In this document: positions 12,400-22,899 of the stretch, in pieces
Layout: the number at the start of each line of letters is the position of its first letter
Position numbering within the stretch: position 1 is the stretch's first letter
DNA from: Cryptomeria japonica
Lineage: Eukaryota; Streptophyta; Pinopsida; Cupressales; Cupressaceae
Length of the DNA: 64,000 nucleotides
Reading direction: 5' to 3'
Assembly: GCF_030272615.1 (NCBI RefSeq)
Contig: NC_081406.1
Coordinates: 173,360,861-173,424,860, forward strand
Notes under the pieces: model-generated
What the model was told of the DNA's origin: nothing
Database searches by the model: none
The model's input: only the letters and a program-made list of their open reading frames with translations
Position numbers and translations under genes: made by a program

Positions 12400-14185
12400 A
12401 TCCATCCATAGAAGGAACTTCCCGAGTGGTGCTGAAATGCCTTTTTGCAAAGGCAAAGACTTATCCGTGAAGGGCGGGCAAGGCATCGTTGAACGTATAC
12501 AAAGGTTTAGGTTACCTTTCTTTTCATGTTGTAAAAATCATTAATTATCTTCCGTGGAAGGTTTTTTTTAAGGTTTAGGTTACTTTTTTTTTTTCCATGT
12601 TGTAAAAGCTATCAATCTATCTTCAGTAGAAGTTTCGGCGGTGGTCTTTTTTGAATGATTAGTTTCTTCTTTATTTACTTCATTTTATTTCATATTATGG
12701 ACTGTCTTTTTAGTTTTCCTCTTTTAATATATATTTGATTAATTTCTAATGTGCTTATTTTGATACATATATTTCAACATGTCATGGGTTCTTTTATACT
12801 CTTCATGACCATGCATTTAAATTAAGAAATTTTTCTTCACTTTCAATCCCTTTCTCTCCCATGTTCTTATGTATCCATGTTTATATTGAGGACCATATCA
12901 CTCACATAATAAGGGAGATGCTTGATATTTATGTGAAAGCCAAGAACAAGGATAAAGTTGTTAATTTGTGTGCATGCCTATGTCTGATTAAATATGAAGA
13001 ACATTATAAAATTTTCCATGACTTTTTTGAAGTCTTTGCATAGTCTATAATGAATCCTCTTACATTGCTTGTGACATCTTTGTTCTTCATCGTAATGCTA
13101 AATTAGTAAGAATAAAGACTCAAAAAATGCACATTGAAGTTATTTTACTAGTCAAGCATCAAAATCAAAATTTGTTGTTCGTTAGGTTTATTTGAACCAT
13201 AGATTAATCACCTTGGATTCCCAACGTTGTTTTTATTGTTGAATCAATGGTTGTATGTACATCTATTTTGAATTTTAGGATCTCATCAAAGCATCCTTGA
13301 AATATAACTCCCCCTAAATAATATTGACAAGATTTTACATTCTATAACTAGACTAGAATTTCTCTCTTCATAGTTTTCTTTTTTGAATGTAATCAAACTC
13401 TTATCAATCCTTGAGAGTAACACAAAAAATATTTCACTACTCCTTTACAACATTTTGGCTACATCACCATGCCCTTCAACTTTAAAAATGTTAGCTACAC
13501 ATATCAATGAGCTATAACTCTTACCTTCTCTAGACATAAGCACAATAGTTTCAAGGAATGCATTGATACATATGTGATAAATCTATAACTCATTACATTC
13601 ATATGTAAGAATTGCATAACATGTTTGAATGTGTTCACAAATACTAGATGTACTTCAATCTCAAAAAGTATGTTTTTGAGGTTGATAGATATAGGTTACT
13701 ATGCTCATAATTCTTAATCATGAGATTTTGAAAGACCTAAAGAAAGTTAATACTATTATCAATATGCATCCTCCCAAGAACCTTTCCCAGTCATATAGAC
13801 TTTAATCTAAAATCCAAGCCATTGACACTTCATTTCCTAAATGGTAGATCACATTCTTGCATTCATCAAATTACTTAACAATGATGCTAATTTTATTTAG
13901 AATGCTTTCCTAGAAATCCAATAATCTTTTGAATCCATAAAATATTGCCTAGCCATTTTTGCTATCTTAACTCCTATAAATGGCCATCCTCTTCCCCATC
14001 AAAATTGTATTTTCTCCTTTAATTTTTTTCTATTGACACAATCATTGATACCTTATTGGTTTGACATAACGATGTCAAAAAATAGTGTGCAAATTATAAA
14101 ATTAATGATGGCTTTATAATATATGAGATCCACTACTCTTTATGTAAAAATAAGTCATGAAAAAAATGGACAAAGGGAGAGATGA
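12400..14185. other. Upstream flank of copy B
   Basis: AT-rich sequence collinear with 5700-7460. It holds only the short shared frame at 12861-13043. Confidence 0.5.
12861..13043 (+). other. Short reading frame kept in both duplicates (copy B)
   Basis: A 60-codon partner of 6114-6326, with the same ending and about two thirds of residues the same. Function unknown. Confidence 0.3.
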
Positions 14186-14685
14186 NNNNNNNNNNNNNNN
14201 NNNNNNNNNNNNNNNNNNNNNNNNNNNNNNNNNNNNNNNNNNNNNNNNNNNNNNNNNNNNNNNNNNNNNNNNNNNNNNNNNNNNNNNNNNNNNNNNNNNN
14301 NNNNNNNNNNNNNNNNNNNNNNNNNNNNNNNNNNNNNNNNNNNNNNNNNNNNNNNNNNNNNNNNNNNNNNNNNNNNNNNNNNNNNNNNNNNNNNNNNNNN
14401 NNNNNNNNNNNNNNNNNNNNNNNNNNNNNNNNNNNNNNNNNNNNNNNNNNNNNNNNNNNNNNNNNNNNNNNNNNNNNNNNNNNNNNNNNNNNNNNNNNNN
14501 NNNNNNNNNNNNNNNNNNNNNNNNNNNNNNNNNNNNNNNNNNNNNNNNNNNNNNNNNNNNNNNNNNNNNNNNNNNNNNNNNNNNNNNNNNNNNNNNNNNN
14601 NNNNNNNNNNNNNNNNNNNNNNNNNNNNNNNNNNNNNNNNNNNNNNNNNNNNNNNNNNNNNNNNNNNNNNNNNNNNNNNNNNNNN
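14186..14685. other. Assembly gap (500 N)
   Basis: Exactly 500 unknown bases, probably a placeholder length. Sequence left of it aligns to about 7460 in copy A and sequence right of it to about 8925. The missing piece should therefore be near 1.46 kb and include GA microsatellites. Confidence 0.98.
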
Positions 14686-15809
14686 TATTTTTAACTTTGA
14701 AAGTTAGTAAAAAGATTATAGATGCATTAAAAAGTTGTCTAAAAAAGGAATAAAATACATGGGTGTTAGCTAATTTTTCACTAAAAGAATGTTTAAAATA
14801 TGTAGAAAAAGTCAACATTTTAGAGGGAGCACACAAAACACTCTATTATATGCTATGAAAAAAATAGGATCACTTTTCATGTGTTCCCCCTATTTAAACC
14901 CAATAATTTCCACCATTTTTAGAATAAATTGGTAGTCTAGAAAGTAAATTTAGAGCACTACAACTATGTTCTTGTTCTATCTTCAAATTTTGAGCATAAC
15001 TATCTTAGATTTTCTTCGGAGATCGATTTTTCTTGATTTAGAAAAAAAGTGACCACTCAAGACCCCCATTTTGTTCTTGCATTTCAATTCACTTCCCCAC
15101 AAGTTTTCTAATAATGAGTTCCAAATGTAGATCAATAGTGCTCAATTAATGTGCATATACAATCTCATACCAAATGTACAAATAAAACCTTGATTGTATA
15201 GGCAAGGTTGAGAGATTGGACTAACTAAGATGATAAGTGTCTTAATCCTATGTCATGTGGAAACTATGGGTAAGATGATATGTCAAAAATAAAATTCTAG
15301 AAATATTTCTAACTCACTAAGTAAAATTAGCATGTGAACATGTGTGGAAAGGTCCTGGCTGATGACTAGTTAGATAATTGTTCACACTACAAAGGGGTAA
15401 ATTGGATAGAGAATACCCTTGTTCACACTAGTTACAAATAGTACCAATTTGACTCATATTATTAATCATGGAGTTTTCCTTAAAATTATCCCACTTAGCT
15501 TTCCACACCATTTGCAAAACCTTCTATTATGCCTTGTGATTAATTCATTATAGAGCAACTTATTATTTCCAATTTTTTTGCTAACTAAAACTAATATGAT
15601 TTTTAAAAATATTTAAAGATATATCAATATGTCTATAGACACATGTTATCCTAGGATAACCCTTAAATAATTCAAGTAAACAAGAAAATTTGTACATTTT
15701 AGTCATGTAAATGCTTTAGAGCAGTTAGATGCAAAACTAGGCTCTTTTTAAGAACTCAAATCAAAATATTCGCAACATAATCTTTTCACCATTATTTGTT
15801 GATGGTTCT

Positions 15810-18190
15810 AAAACGAGTAGAATTGAATACCTTTAAATACAAGTACATAGTAATAAATTATTCTTAAACAAAACTTTTATTAGTCAACCCAAGGTTGGAA
15901 AAGGATAGGTGGCAATGAACCTAGAATTCAAAGTTCAATTATGAAAATTTAGAGTCTAGTTCATGGTTGTTTGGTTGAACTTGTGCCAATAGAAATGACT
16001 TGGAGGATGGAAATGGCCAAAAAAAGTAGCATATATGGTATATATAAATTTATGAAACTGTGCATATAGAATAAGAAAAGGACAAGTGAATTTGGCTAAT
16101 TTTATGTAAGATTGTGTCATTTAATAATATATAAATGTACTAACCCTTTCTCTTAAAATAAGTTAACAAGTAAATATAAAATGGCATGCATGCGTAAATT
16201 TATCCAATACATAGTCTAAAATAATGTCTAATTAAAATTTAACATTGTTATTTGTTTAATAACTTATAAGAAAGTTTAGAATATCCTTTTGTTTAGTATA
16301 AATTAATATTTTCCTAAAACTTTTTCCTTTTTATTACATTGAGAAGCATTGTATACTGACATTAAGGGATGAAGTGTCATGCCATAAGCATCCACATTAA
16401 ATGTAAATACAAGAAATATATTAAAAAAAAAAACTATCAATAACTTTTAATTAAATAAAACAAATTAACTCTTAAATAGTTATAAAGTAAAAATAAAATA
16501 ATTCAAGGTTGTATCTTTAAGATAAATGTATTTAAGACATATCTTTAGTCACCTAAAATGAATTTGGAATATTTGTTGAAGTGGTGTTTGATATGGAAAA
16601 GAGATGGATAAATCTAGTAGTTACTTAACCAAAATCAACATTTGTTCCATAAAAAATGGAATATGAATAGGCTAAAGGTAGTATGCCTGACTAACTCCAA
16701 TCAAATAGAGTCAAAAAACCTAGATTATATTGCTTTGTTGCATAGCAGATTAATTGATAGATTTAGATGTGAGCTAATTAGGTCTAAAAGCGGGCCTAAA
16801 TGGCAAAATAAACTACTAAATTGGATTTATAAATAGATAGGAAGTTGTAGATGGTTACAAAAATGAATAGGGATGCAAAGATGCACTCATGACAACAACT
16901 AGAGTCTAAAATTGTTGGACAAGTGTGCTAGATGCCCTAGTCTAGAGGATGTCAAATTGCTAAAAATTGCTCACATATAGAATCAAAAGACTCAAAACAC
17001 ATGTTCTTACAAATTCCAGCTCAAACATGTTGGACTAGGGTGCTAGGTGCCCTTGTCAAGGATTTTCTCCTGAATTTTCTTTATTTGTCTTTGTCTCAGT
17101 TGACTCAGTCTTCTTGTACCTATGAATTATTGTAATATTCTAGATCTGAACCTGAACAAGTACAAAGAGAGGTAAAAATGGTTGTGCCTATATAGGGGTT
17201 TTTCCTTAGTCAAACCCCTATTTTGGTGCTTCCACCTACATGAATAGACAAGTTGGATATGAGATAAAAGTGTGTGTTCTTTGAAGCTTAAGTGTGTCTA
17301 AGGTTGTGGCAAGCAATAATGTGCATAAACATAAATAAGATCCCTACTCAACTATACAAAAGTGAACACTAAATGATTCAATCAAAAGGTGGTGTACAAA
17401 CCAACTCAAGAATGTATGAACATGTAAATAAAAATCAATGAATGAATGATAAAAATTAGATCTGAAGATTAAACTCAAAAATGAAAGAATGACATGAAAT
17501 CCCACCAAACCATTGAGAGAGGTACAAGCTAATCATGAGTTAGTCATTCCCTATCATCCTTCAACATTCCTTGAAGCTTCCATCATCTTTGCAATAATGG
17601 TGAATGAACAATTGATGGAGACTTGAAGGAGATTGTCCATGTCGATGATTATTCTTCAGATTTCTAGACCCGTGTGATCAATTTGGTGACGCTTTACCTA
17701 TCATTAAAATTGCATATTGTTGTCTATCCAAATGAGAAAAGCTACTAGCTTTTATATGAGTCACAAGGTTAATTTTTTATAAAAAGCTGACATAAAACGC
17801 TCATAGACAAAAGTCAAGATAGATTGTGTAATGTTAACGCCAACATTTAAAATATTTAAAATTTTGAAAGATTTTGATGGGACAAGTGTGCAAATTGGCA
17901 TATTCCCACCAAAATGGGCTCTTTGAAATTGGCATGCAAGAATTAAGATTGTGATCTATTAGATCTGGTCCTAATTTTTGGTTTTGATGACAATTAAATG
18001 TCGAGTGATAATTGAATTTTGAAATGGGATAGGACACGTCTCCTTGAGTTGGGAGAAACAATCAAGGTTAGAAATGATCTTGAAATTGTCTAAGGGGGTG
18101 GAAACTAAAGGAAGTGCTAAGGAGAGTGTGAAATCAGACTCACAATTAAGAAGTACAATTTACAACACTATAGCTGGTTAAGAAATGTTT
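15810..18190. other. AT-rich intergenic stretch
   Basis: No gene is supported. A short direct repeat (TGTTGGAC followed by GTGCTAGATGCCC and its variant) occurs at 16912-16950 and 17028-17065, suggesting debris of an element. Confidence 0.5.
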
Positions 18191-18193
18191 AGT

Positions 18194-18197
18194 TAAT
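18194..18197. repeat. Candidate target duplication TAAT (left)
   Basis: TAAT directly precedes the left terminal inverted repeat; the same TAAT directly follows the right one (38556-38559). It is only four bases, so weak alone, but it is exactly placed. Confidence 0.55.
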
Positions 18198-18232
18198 GGG
18201 TATGTGCACCAAGTTGTGGTACCAAAAGGGGG
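18198..18232 (+). repeat. Left terminal inverted repeat
   Basis: Starts GGGTATGTGCACCAAG. The right end read inward starts GGGTATATGCACGAAG. The 35 positions differ at four sites. The inner side continues with a similar CCACTT and T/A-rich stretch after a small gap. Confidence 0.8.
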
Positions 18233-19030
18233 TCTTAAGATGCCACTTTTTTTTTGAAATTAGCAAAGTCTGAACTTCAACGATAAATTGAAGATAGTTA
18301 CACTCCAAATTTGAAGATGCAACAAGAACAAGAGTCAAAGTGCTTCGAGTCTACTTTCTAAACTACTATTTTTTTTTTAAATGGTGGAGATTAAGGGCTT
18401 CAAAAAGGGGGGCCACAAAAAGTGGTCTTGTTTTTATGCAAAAAACATAACATAGCGTCTGTTGTGGCCCCCCTAAAATGTTTACTTTTTTTTTGAATTT
18501 TTAAAATCACTTCAGTGAGAAATTAGCTAACACCTTGAAGTTTATGCCAGAATTTTCAGCTAATTTTTTAATGAGTATATGATTTTTTACTAATTTTCGA
18601 AGTAGACACATCTTGAAAAACAGAAATTTGAACGTGCTCCCCCCTAAAATCATTGAAAACAAATCAAAAATCAAATTTTTTTTAAAAAAAATGTGTAGAA
18701 TGGAGTCTAGTTTCTAAAAATGTAATTTTTTCAAAATCTGATAAACGTGTAAAAATCTAGACCCAAAATAGTGCATGTTGGTTTTTGACAAAAAATAGAC
18801 AAACTAACAAAAGAAATTATAGATGAAAGACTTAACGAAATCAAAATTTGAAATAAATTACATTTTTGGATAGCTAAGAGGGAGCTCACATTTACCATAG
18901 TATTTTTTTAACTTCATTGAAACATGTACAAACCTGACGGAGAGCACGGCCAAAAATATGTCAAAATTTTCAATGTTCTGACAAAAACACGTCTCTAGCC
19001 TGAAATGGTTGTCCAAACCTTTGGGTTGGA
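18233..19030. other. Left subterminal region
   Basis: AT-rich sequence with runs of T and short GGCCAC/GTGGCC inversions. No coding frame is supported. Confidence 0.45.
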
Positions 19031-19034
19031 TAAC

Positions 19035-19205
19035 CAAGGCAAATCCAAACCATAGGTTTGGTGTTTCCCAATGCGGGACATTTGGCACTTGCCAAATATG
19101 GCAAGTGCGCTATTTGGCGTGTGCCAAATGTGATGAATGGATATTCCATTTGGCACGTGCCAAATGTGGTCCATATTCCACATTTGGCGCGCATCAAATG
19201 TGGAT
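19035..19205. repeat. TTGGC palindrome cluster, left
   Basis: Several copies of TTTGGCACGTGCCAAAT and variants (TTGGCACTTGCCAAAT, TTGGCGTGTGCCAAAT) close together, each its own near-perfect palindrome. One more lies at 19427-19455, and related palindromes follow the minisatellite at 22080-22320. Confidence 0.85.
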
Positions 19206-19542
19206 GAAGAGGGAGATAGCTCGAGGGATAGCAGAATAAGGGAATTGTGAGAGCTATAAAGGGGAGGGACAAAGAAGAGTATGTATCTATAAGAATAAAG
19301 AGCCCGAGAAGAGGTAAGGGGAGAGAGATAATATGAGATCTAGTTCATAGAGAGAGATGGAACTATGAGGGAAGGGAGATAAAGAAGGGAGAGGTGAGAT
19401 GGGGGTTTCTATGTACACATTTGGCACTCTCCCTATTTGGCGTGCACCAAATGTGGAATAGATACAAACTCTTCTTTGTCCCTTCCCTCTCTAGCTCTCA
19501 CAATTCCCTTATTCTCCTATCCCTCGAGCTATCTCCCTCTTC
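19206..19542. repeat. Inverted repeat, 82-nt arms
   Basis: Left arm 19206-19287 and right arm 19461-19542 are reverse complements with few mismatches. They share GGGAGATAGCTCGAGGGATA and the TAAGGGAATTGTGAGAGCT part. The loop of about 170 nt is purine-rich and contains a TTGGC palindrome. It could fold into a long hairpin when transcribed. Confidence 0.85.
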
Positions 19543-19613
19543 AAACCTACACCCATCTAATTCCCTCTCTCACCTCTTTCCCTCAGTTTTTTCCTCACTC
19601 CCTCCTCTCTCTA

Positions 19614-21975
19614 GGTCCTAAGGGGTCATAGGACACCATATGACCCCTTAGGACAAAAAATGACCCCTAATGACACCTAAGGGGTCATATGGTGTCCTAA
19701 GGGGTCATAGGACACCATATGACCTCTTAGGTTACCATAGGATCCATAACAACACCATATTTTGGCCTAAGTGGTCATAGGACACCATATGACCCCTTAG
19801 GACACCATAGGACACATAACGGCATTATATGGTGTCTTAATGGGTCATACGACACCATATGACCCCTTAAGTGTCGTTAGGGGTCATATTATGTCCTAAG
19901 GGGTTATATGGTGTCCTATGACCCCATAGGACACCATATGACCCCTTAAAACATCATACGACCCATAACGACACCATATTGTGTCCTAAGGGGTCATATG
20001 GTGTCCTAAGGGGTCATAAGACACCATATGACCCCTTAGGACACCATACGACCCATAACGACACCCTATTGTGTCCTAGGGCGTTATATGGTGTCCTAAA
20101 GGGTCATATGGTGTCCTAAGGGGTCATAAGACACCATATGACCCCTTAGGACACCATACAACCCATAACGATACCATATTGTGTCCTAAGGGGCCATATG
20201 GTGTCCTAAGGGGTCATAAGACACCATGTGACCCCTTAGGACACCATACGACCCATAACGACACCCTATTATATCCTAGGGGGTCATATGGTGTCCAAAG
20301 GGGTCATAGGACACCATATGACCCCTTACGACACCATACGACCCATAATGACACCTAAGGGGTCATATGGTGTCCTATGGCCCCATAGGACATCATATGA
20401 CCCCTTAGGTGTCCATACGACCCATAAAAACACCATATTATGTCCTAAGGGGTCATATGGTGTCCTAAGGGGACATAGGATACCTTATGACCCCTTAGGA
20501 CACCATACGATCCATAACGACACCATATTGTGTCCTAAGGGGTCATATGGTGTCCTAAGGGGTCATAAGACACCATATAACCCCTTAGGACACCATACGA
20601 CCCATAACGACACCCTATTGTGTCCTAGGGGGTCATATAGTGTCCTAAGGGGTCATAGGACACCATATGACCCCTTACGACACCATACGACCCATAATGA
20701 TACCTAAGGGTCATATGGTGTCCTATGGCCCCATAGGACACCATATGACCCCTTAGGTGTCCATACGACCCATAACGACACCATATTGTGTCCTAATGGG
20801 TCATATGGTGTCCTAATGGGTCATATGGTGTCCTAAGGGGTCATAACACACCATATGACCCCTTAGGATACCATACGACCCATAACGACACCTTATTGTG
20901 TCCTAAGGGGTCATATGGTGTCCTAAGGGGTCATAAGACACCATATAATCCCTTAGGACACCATACGACCCATAACAACACCCTATTGTGTCCTAGGGGG
21001 TCATATGGTGTCCTAAGGGGTCATAGGACACTATATGACCCCTTACGACACCATACAACCCATAACGACACCTAAGGGGTCATATGGTGTCCTATGGCCC
21101 CATAAGACGTCATATGACCCCTTAGGTGTCCATACGACCCATAACAACACCATATTATGTCCTAAGGGGTCATATGGTATCCTAAGGGGTCATAGGACAC
21201 CATACGACTCCTTAGGACACCATACAACCCATAATGACACCATATTGTGTCCTAAGGGGTCATATGGTGTCCTAAGGGGTCATAAGACACCATACGACCC
21301 ATAACGACACCCTATTGTGTCCTAGGGGGTCATATGGTGTCTTGAGGGGTCATAGGACACCATATGACCCCTTACACCACCATACAACCCATAACAACAC
21401 CTAAGGGGTCATATGGTGTCCTATGGCCCCATAAGACACCATATGACCCCTTACAACACCATATGACCCATAACGACACCTAAGGGGTCATATGGTGTCC
21501 TATGGCCCCATAGGACATCATATGACCCCTTAGGTATCCATACGACCCATAACAACACTATATTATGTCCTAAGGGGTCATATGGTGTCCTAAGGGGTCA
21601 TAGGACACCATATGACCCCTTAGGACACCATACAACCCATAACGACACCATATTGTGTCCTAAGGGATCATATGGTGTCCTAAGGAGTCATAAGACACCA
21701 TACGACCCATAACGACACCCTATTGTGTCCTAGGGGGTCATATGGTGTTCTAAGGGGTCATAGGACACCATATGACCCCTTACGACACCTTACGACCCAT
21801 AACGACACCTAAGGGGTCATATGGTGTCCTATGGCCCCATAGGACACCATATGACCTCTTAGGTGTCCATACGACCCATAATGACACCATATTGTGTCCT
21901 AATGGGTCATATGGTGTCCTAAGGGGTCATAGGACACTATATGACCCCTTAGGACACCATATGACCCCTTAGGAC
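19614..21975. repeat. Minisatellite of inverted 20-nt units, block 1
   Basis: About 2.4 kb built from a 20-nt unit (GGTGTCCTAAGGGGTCATAT) and its reverse complement, placed head to head and tail to tail. A higher-order pattern is marked by ACACCCTATT at 20061, 20261, 20610, 20978, 21307 and 21715 (spacings 200, 349, 368, 329, 408). Spacer words such as CGACCCATAACGACACC recur. Open frames across it (for example 20288-20707) are products of the repeat and not genes. Variants are rich in CG to TG or CA changes. Confidence 0.95.
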
Positions 21976-22030
21976 ACTATAAGACTATCAAACTAGGGAA
22001 GAGTAGAAATTTTATGGTTGTGGCTATCAA

Positions 22031-22340
22031 ACTATAGGGTATAGAGTAGAAATTTATTGGAGGTTAAAAAATTTCAATGGAAGTCATTTGGCTAGTGCCA
22101 AATATGGCTCGCGCCATATTTGGCGCTAGCCAAATGAGCTGCACAAAAAAAAGGTTATAAGGTATAGAGTAGAAATTTATCAAAGGTAAAAAATTTCAAT
22201 GGAAGTCAGTTGGCACTAGCCAAATGAGCTACACAAAAAAAAGGTTATAGGGTATATAGTTAGTGTTTATTTTAAGGTAAAAAATTTCAATGGAAGTCAT
22301 TTGGCGCTAGCCAGATGAGCTGCACTAAAAAACGGTTATA
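22031..22340 (+). repeat. Three-unit tandem repeat with TTGGC palindromes
   Basis: Three units beginning near GGTTATAGGGTATA (about 22034, 22153, 22243), each ending in a CATTTGGCGCTAGCCAAATG-type palindrome and GAGCTGCAC. The first unit has a longer double palindrome. It sits directly after the minisatellite. Confidence 0.85.
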
Positions 22341-22861
22341 TGGGACCCTTGACCCGTGATCCAAGCCCACATTCTCTCATTTTGTCTTCTTTCTGTGCAT
22401 GATCAGACAAAAAAATGCTTTTTGCATGGTGTTGACATTTTATGCAAGGTTATTTTATACATTACATTAGCTCTCCACCACCTTTTTTTTAATTTGGCAA
22501 CGCCAAAGAGGAAGAACATAGTTTTTTATCAAATTTGAATAATTGAGGTAATATTTTCTTGTTTTTAGAATTCAAATACTTATTAAGTGTTATTTTGTTT
22601 AAATGTTAGAATAAAAGTGTGAGTCAAAATTGATTATAATCCTATTAGATTTGCATTAGATTTAACAATGCATTTCAAGGAAGTTGCATAAGAAAATTAT
22701 TTGTTTAGTGGTTTAAAACAAAATTTGCAATTTCATACATCCTTTTTAAGATCTTATGAAATAATTTAGAAAAGGAATACATGAAATAATTTCAATTTCA
22801 TATATCCATTTTAACATATGCATCATCATCATCATGTGGAGGAAACGACCAAAAAATGTAG
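22341..22861. other. Region 5' of the transposase
   Basis: AT-rich, probable promoter and leader region. I see no certain TATA box and no gene. Confidence 0.4.
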
Positions 22862-22898
22862 CACTCTAAAAAAGCCTCTCTCGGTTTGGGTAGACTCT
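22862..22898 (+). repeat. Stray piece of the 359-nt satellite unit
   Basis: 37 nt starting GCACTCTAAAAAAGCCTCTC equal part of the 359-nt satellite unit found at 25524-28075. The transposase start lies only two bases further on, so satellite sequence flanks this gene on both sides. Confidence 0.8.
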
Positions 22899-22899
22899 A

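Larger units (their letters stand above)
10509..15809. repeat. Tandem segmental duplication, copy B
   Basis: Second copy of the block at 3917-10050, same orientation. It carries the intact HIPP gene. The 500-N gap replaces what is about 1.46 kb in copy A, so the true copy length is probably near 6.2 kb. Confidence 0.9.

Noticed and set aside
14114-14836. Long frames made largely of unknown residues
   Set aside because: They exist only because the N gap contains no stop codons.
20288-21972. Frames with GSYGVL/GHRTPYDP repeats (and 51481-51798, 63709-63930)
   Set aside because: They are by-products of the 20-nt minisatellite; stops are absent because the repeat unit happens to lack them in that frame.
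19614-21975. CRISPR-like array
   Set aside because: Repeats are adjacent without unique spacers of constant size, units alternate in orientation, and the sequence is from a plant.
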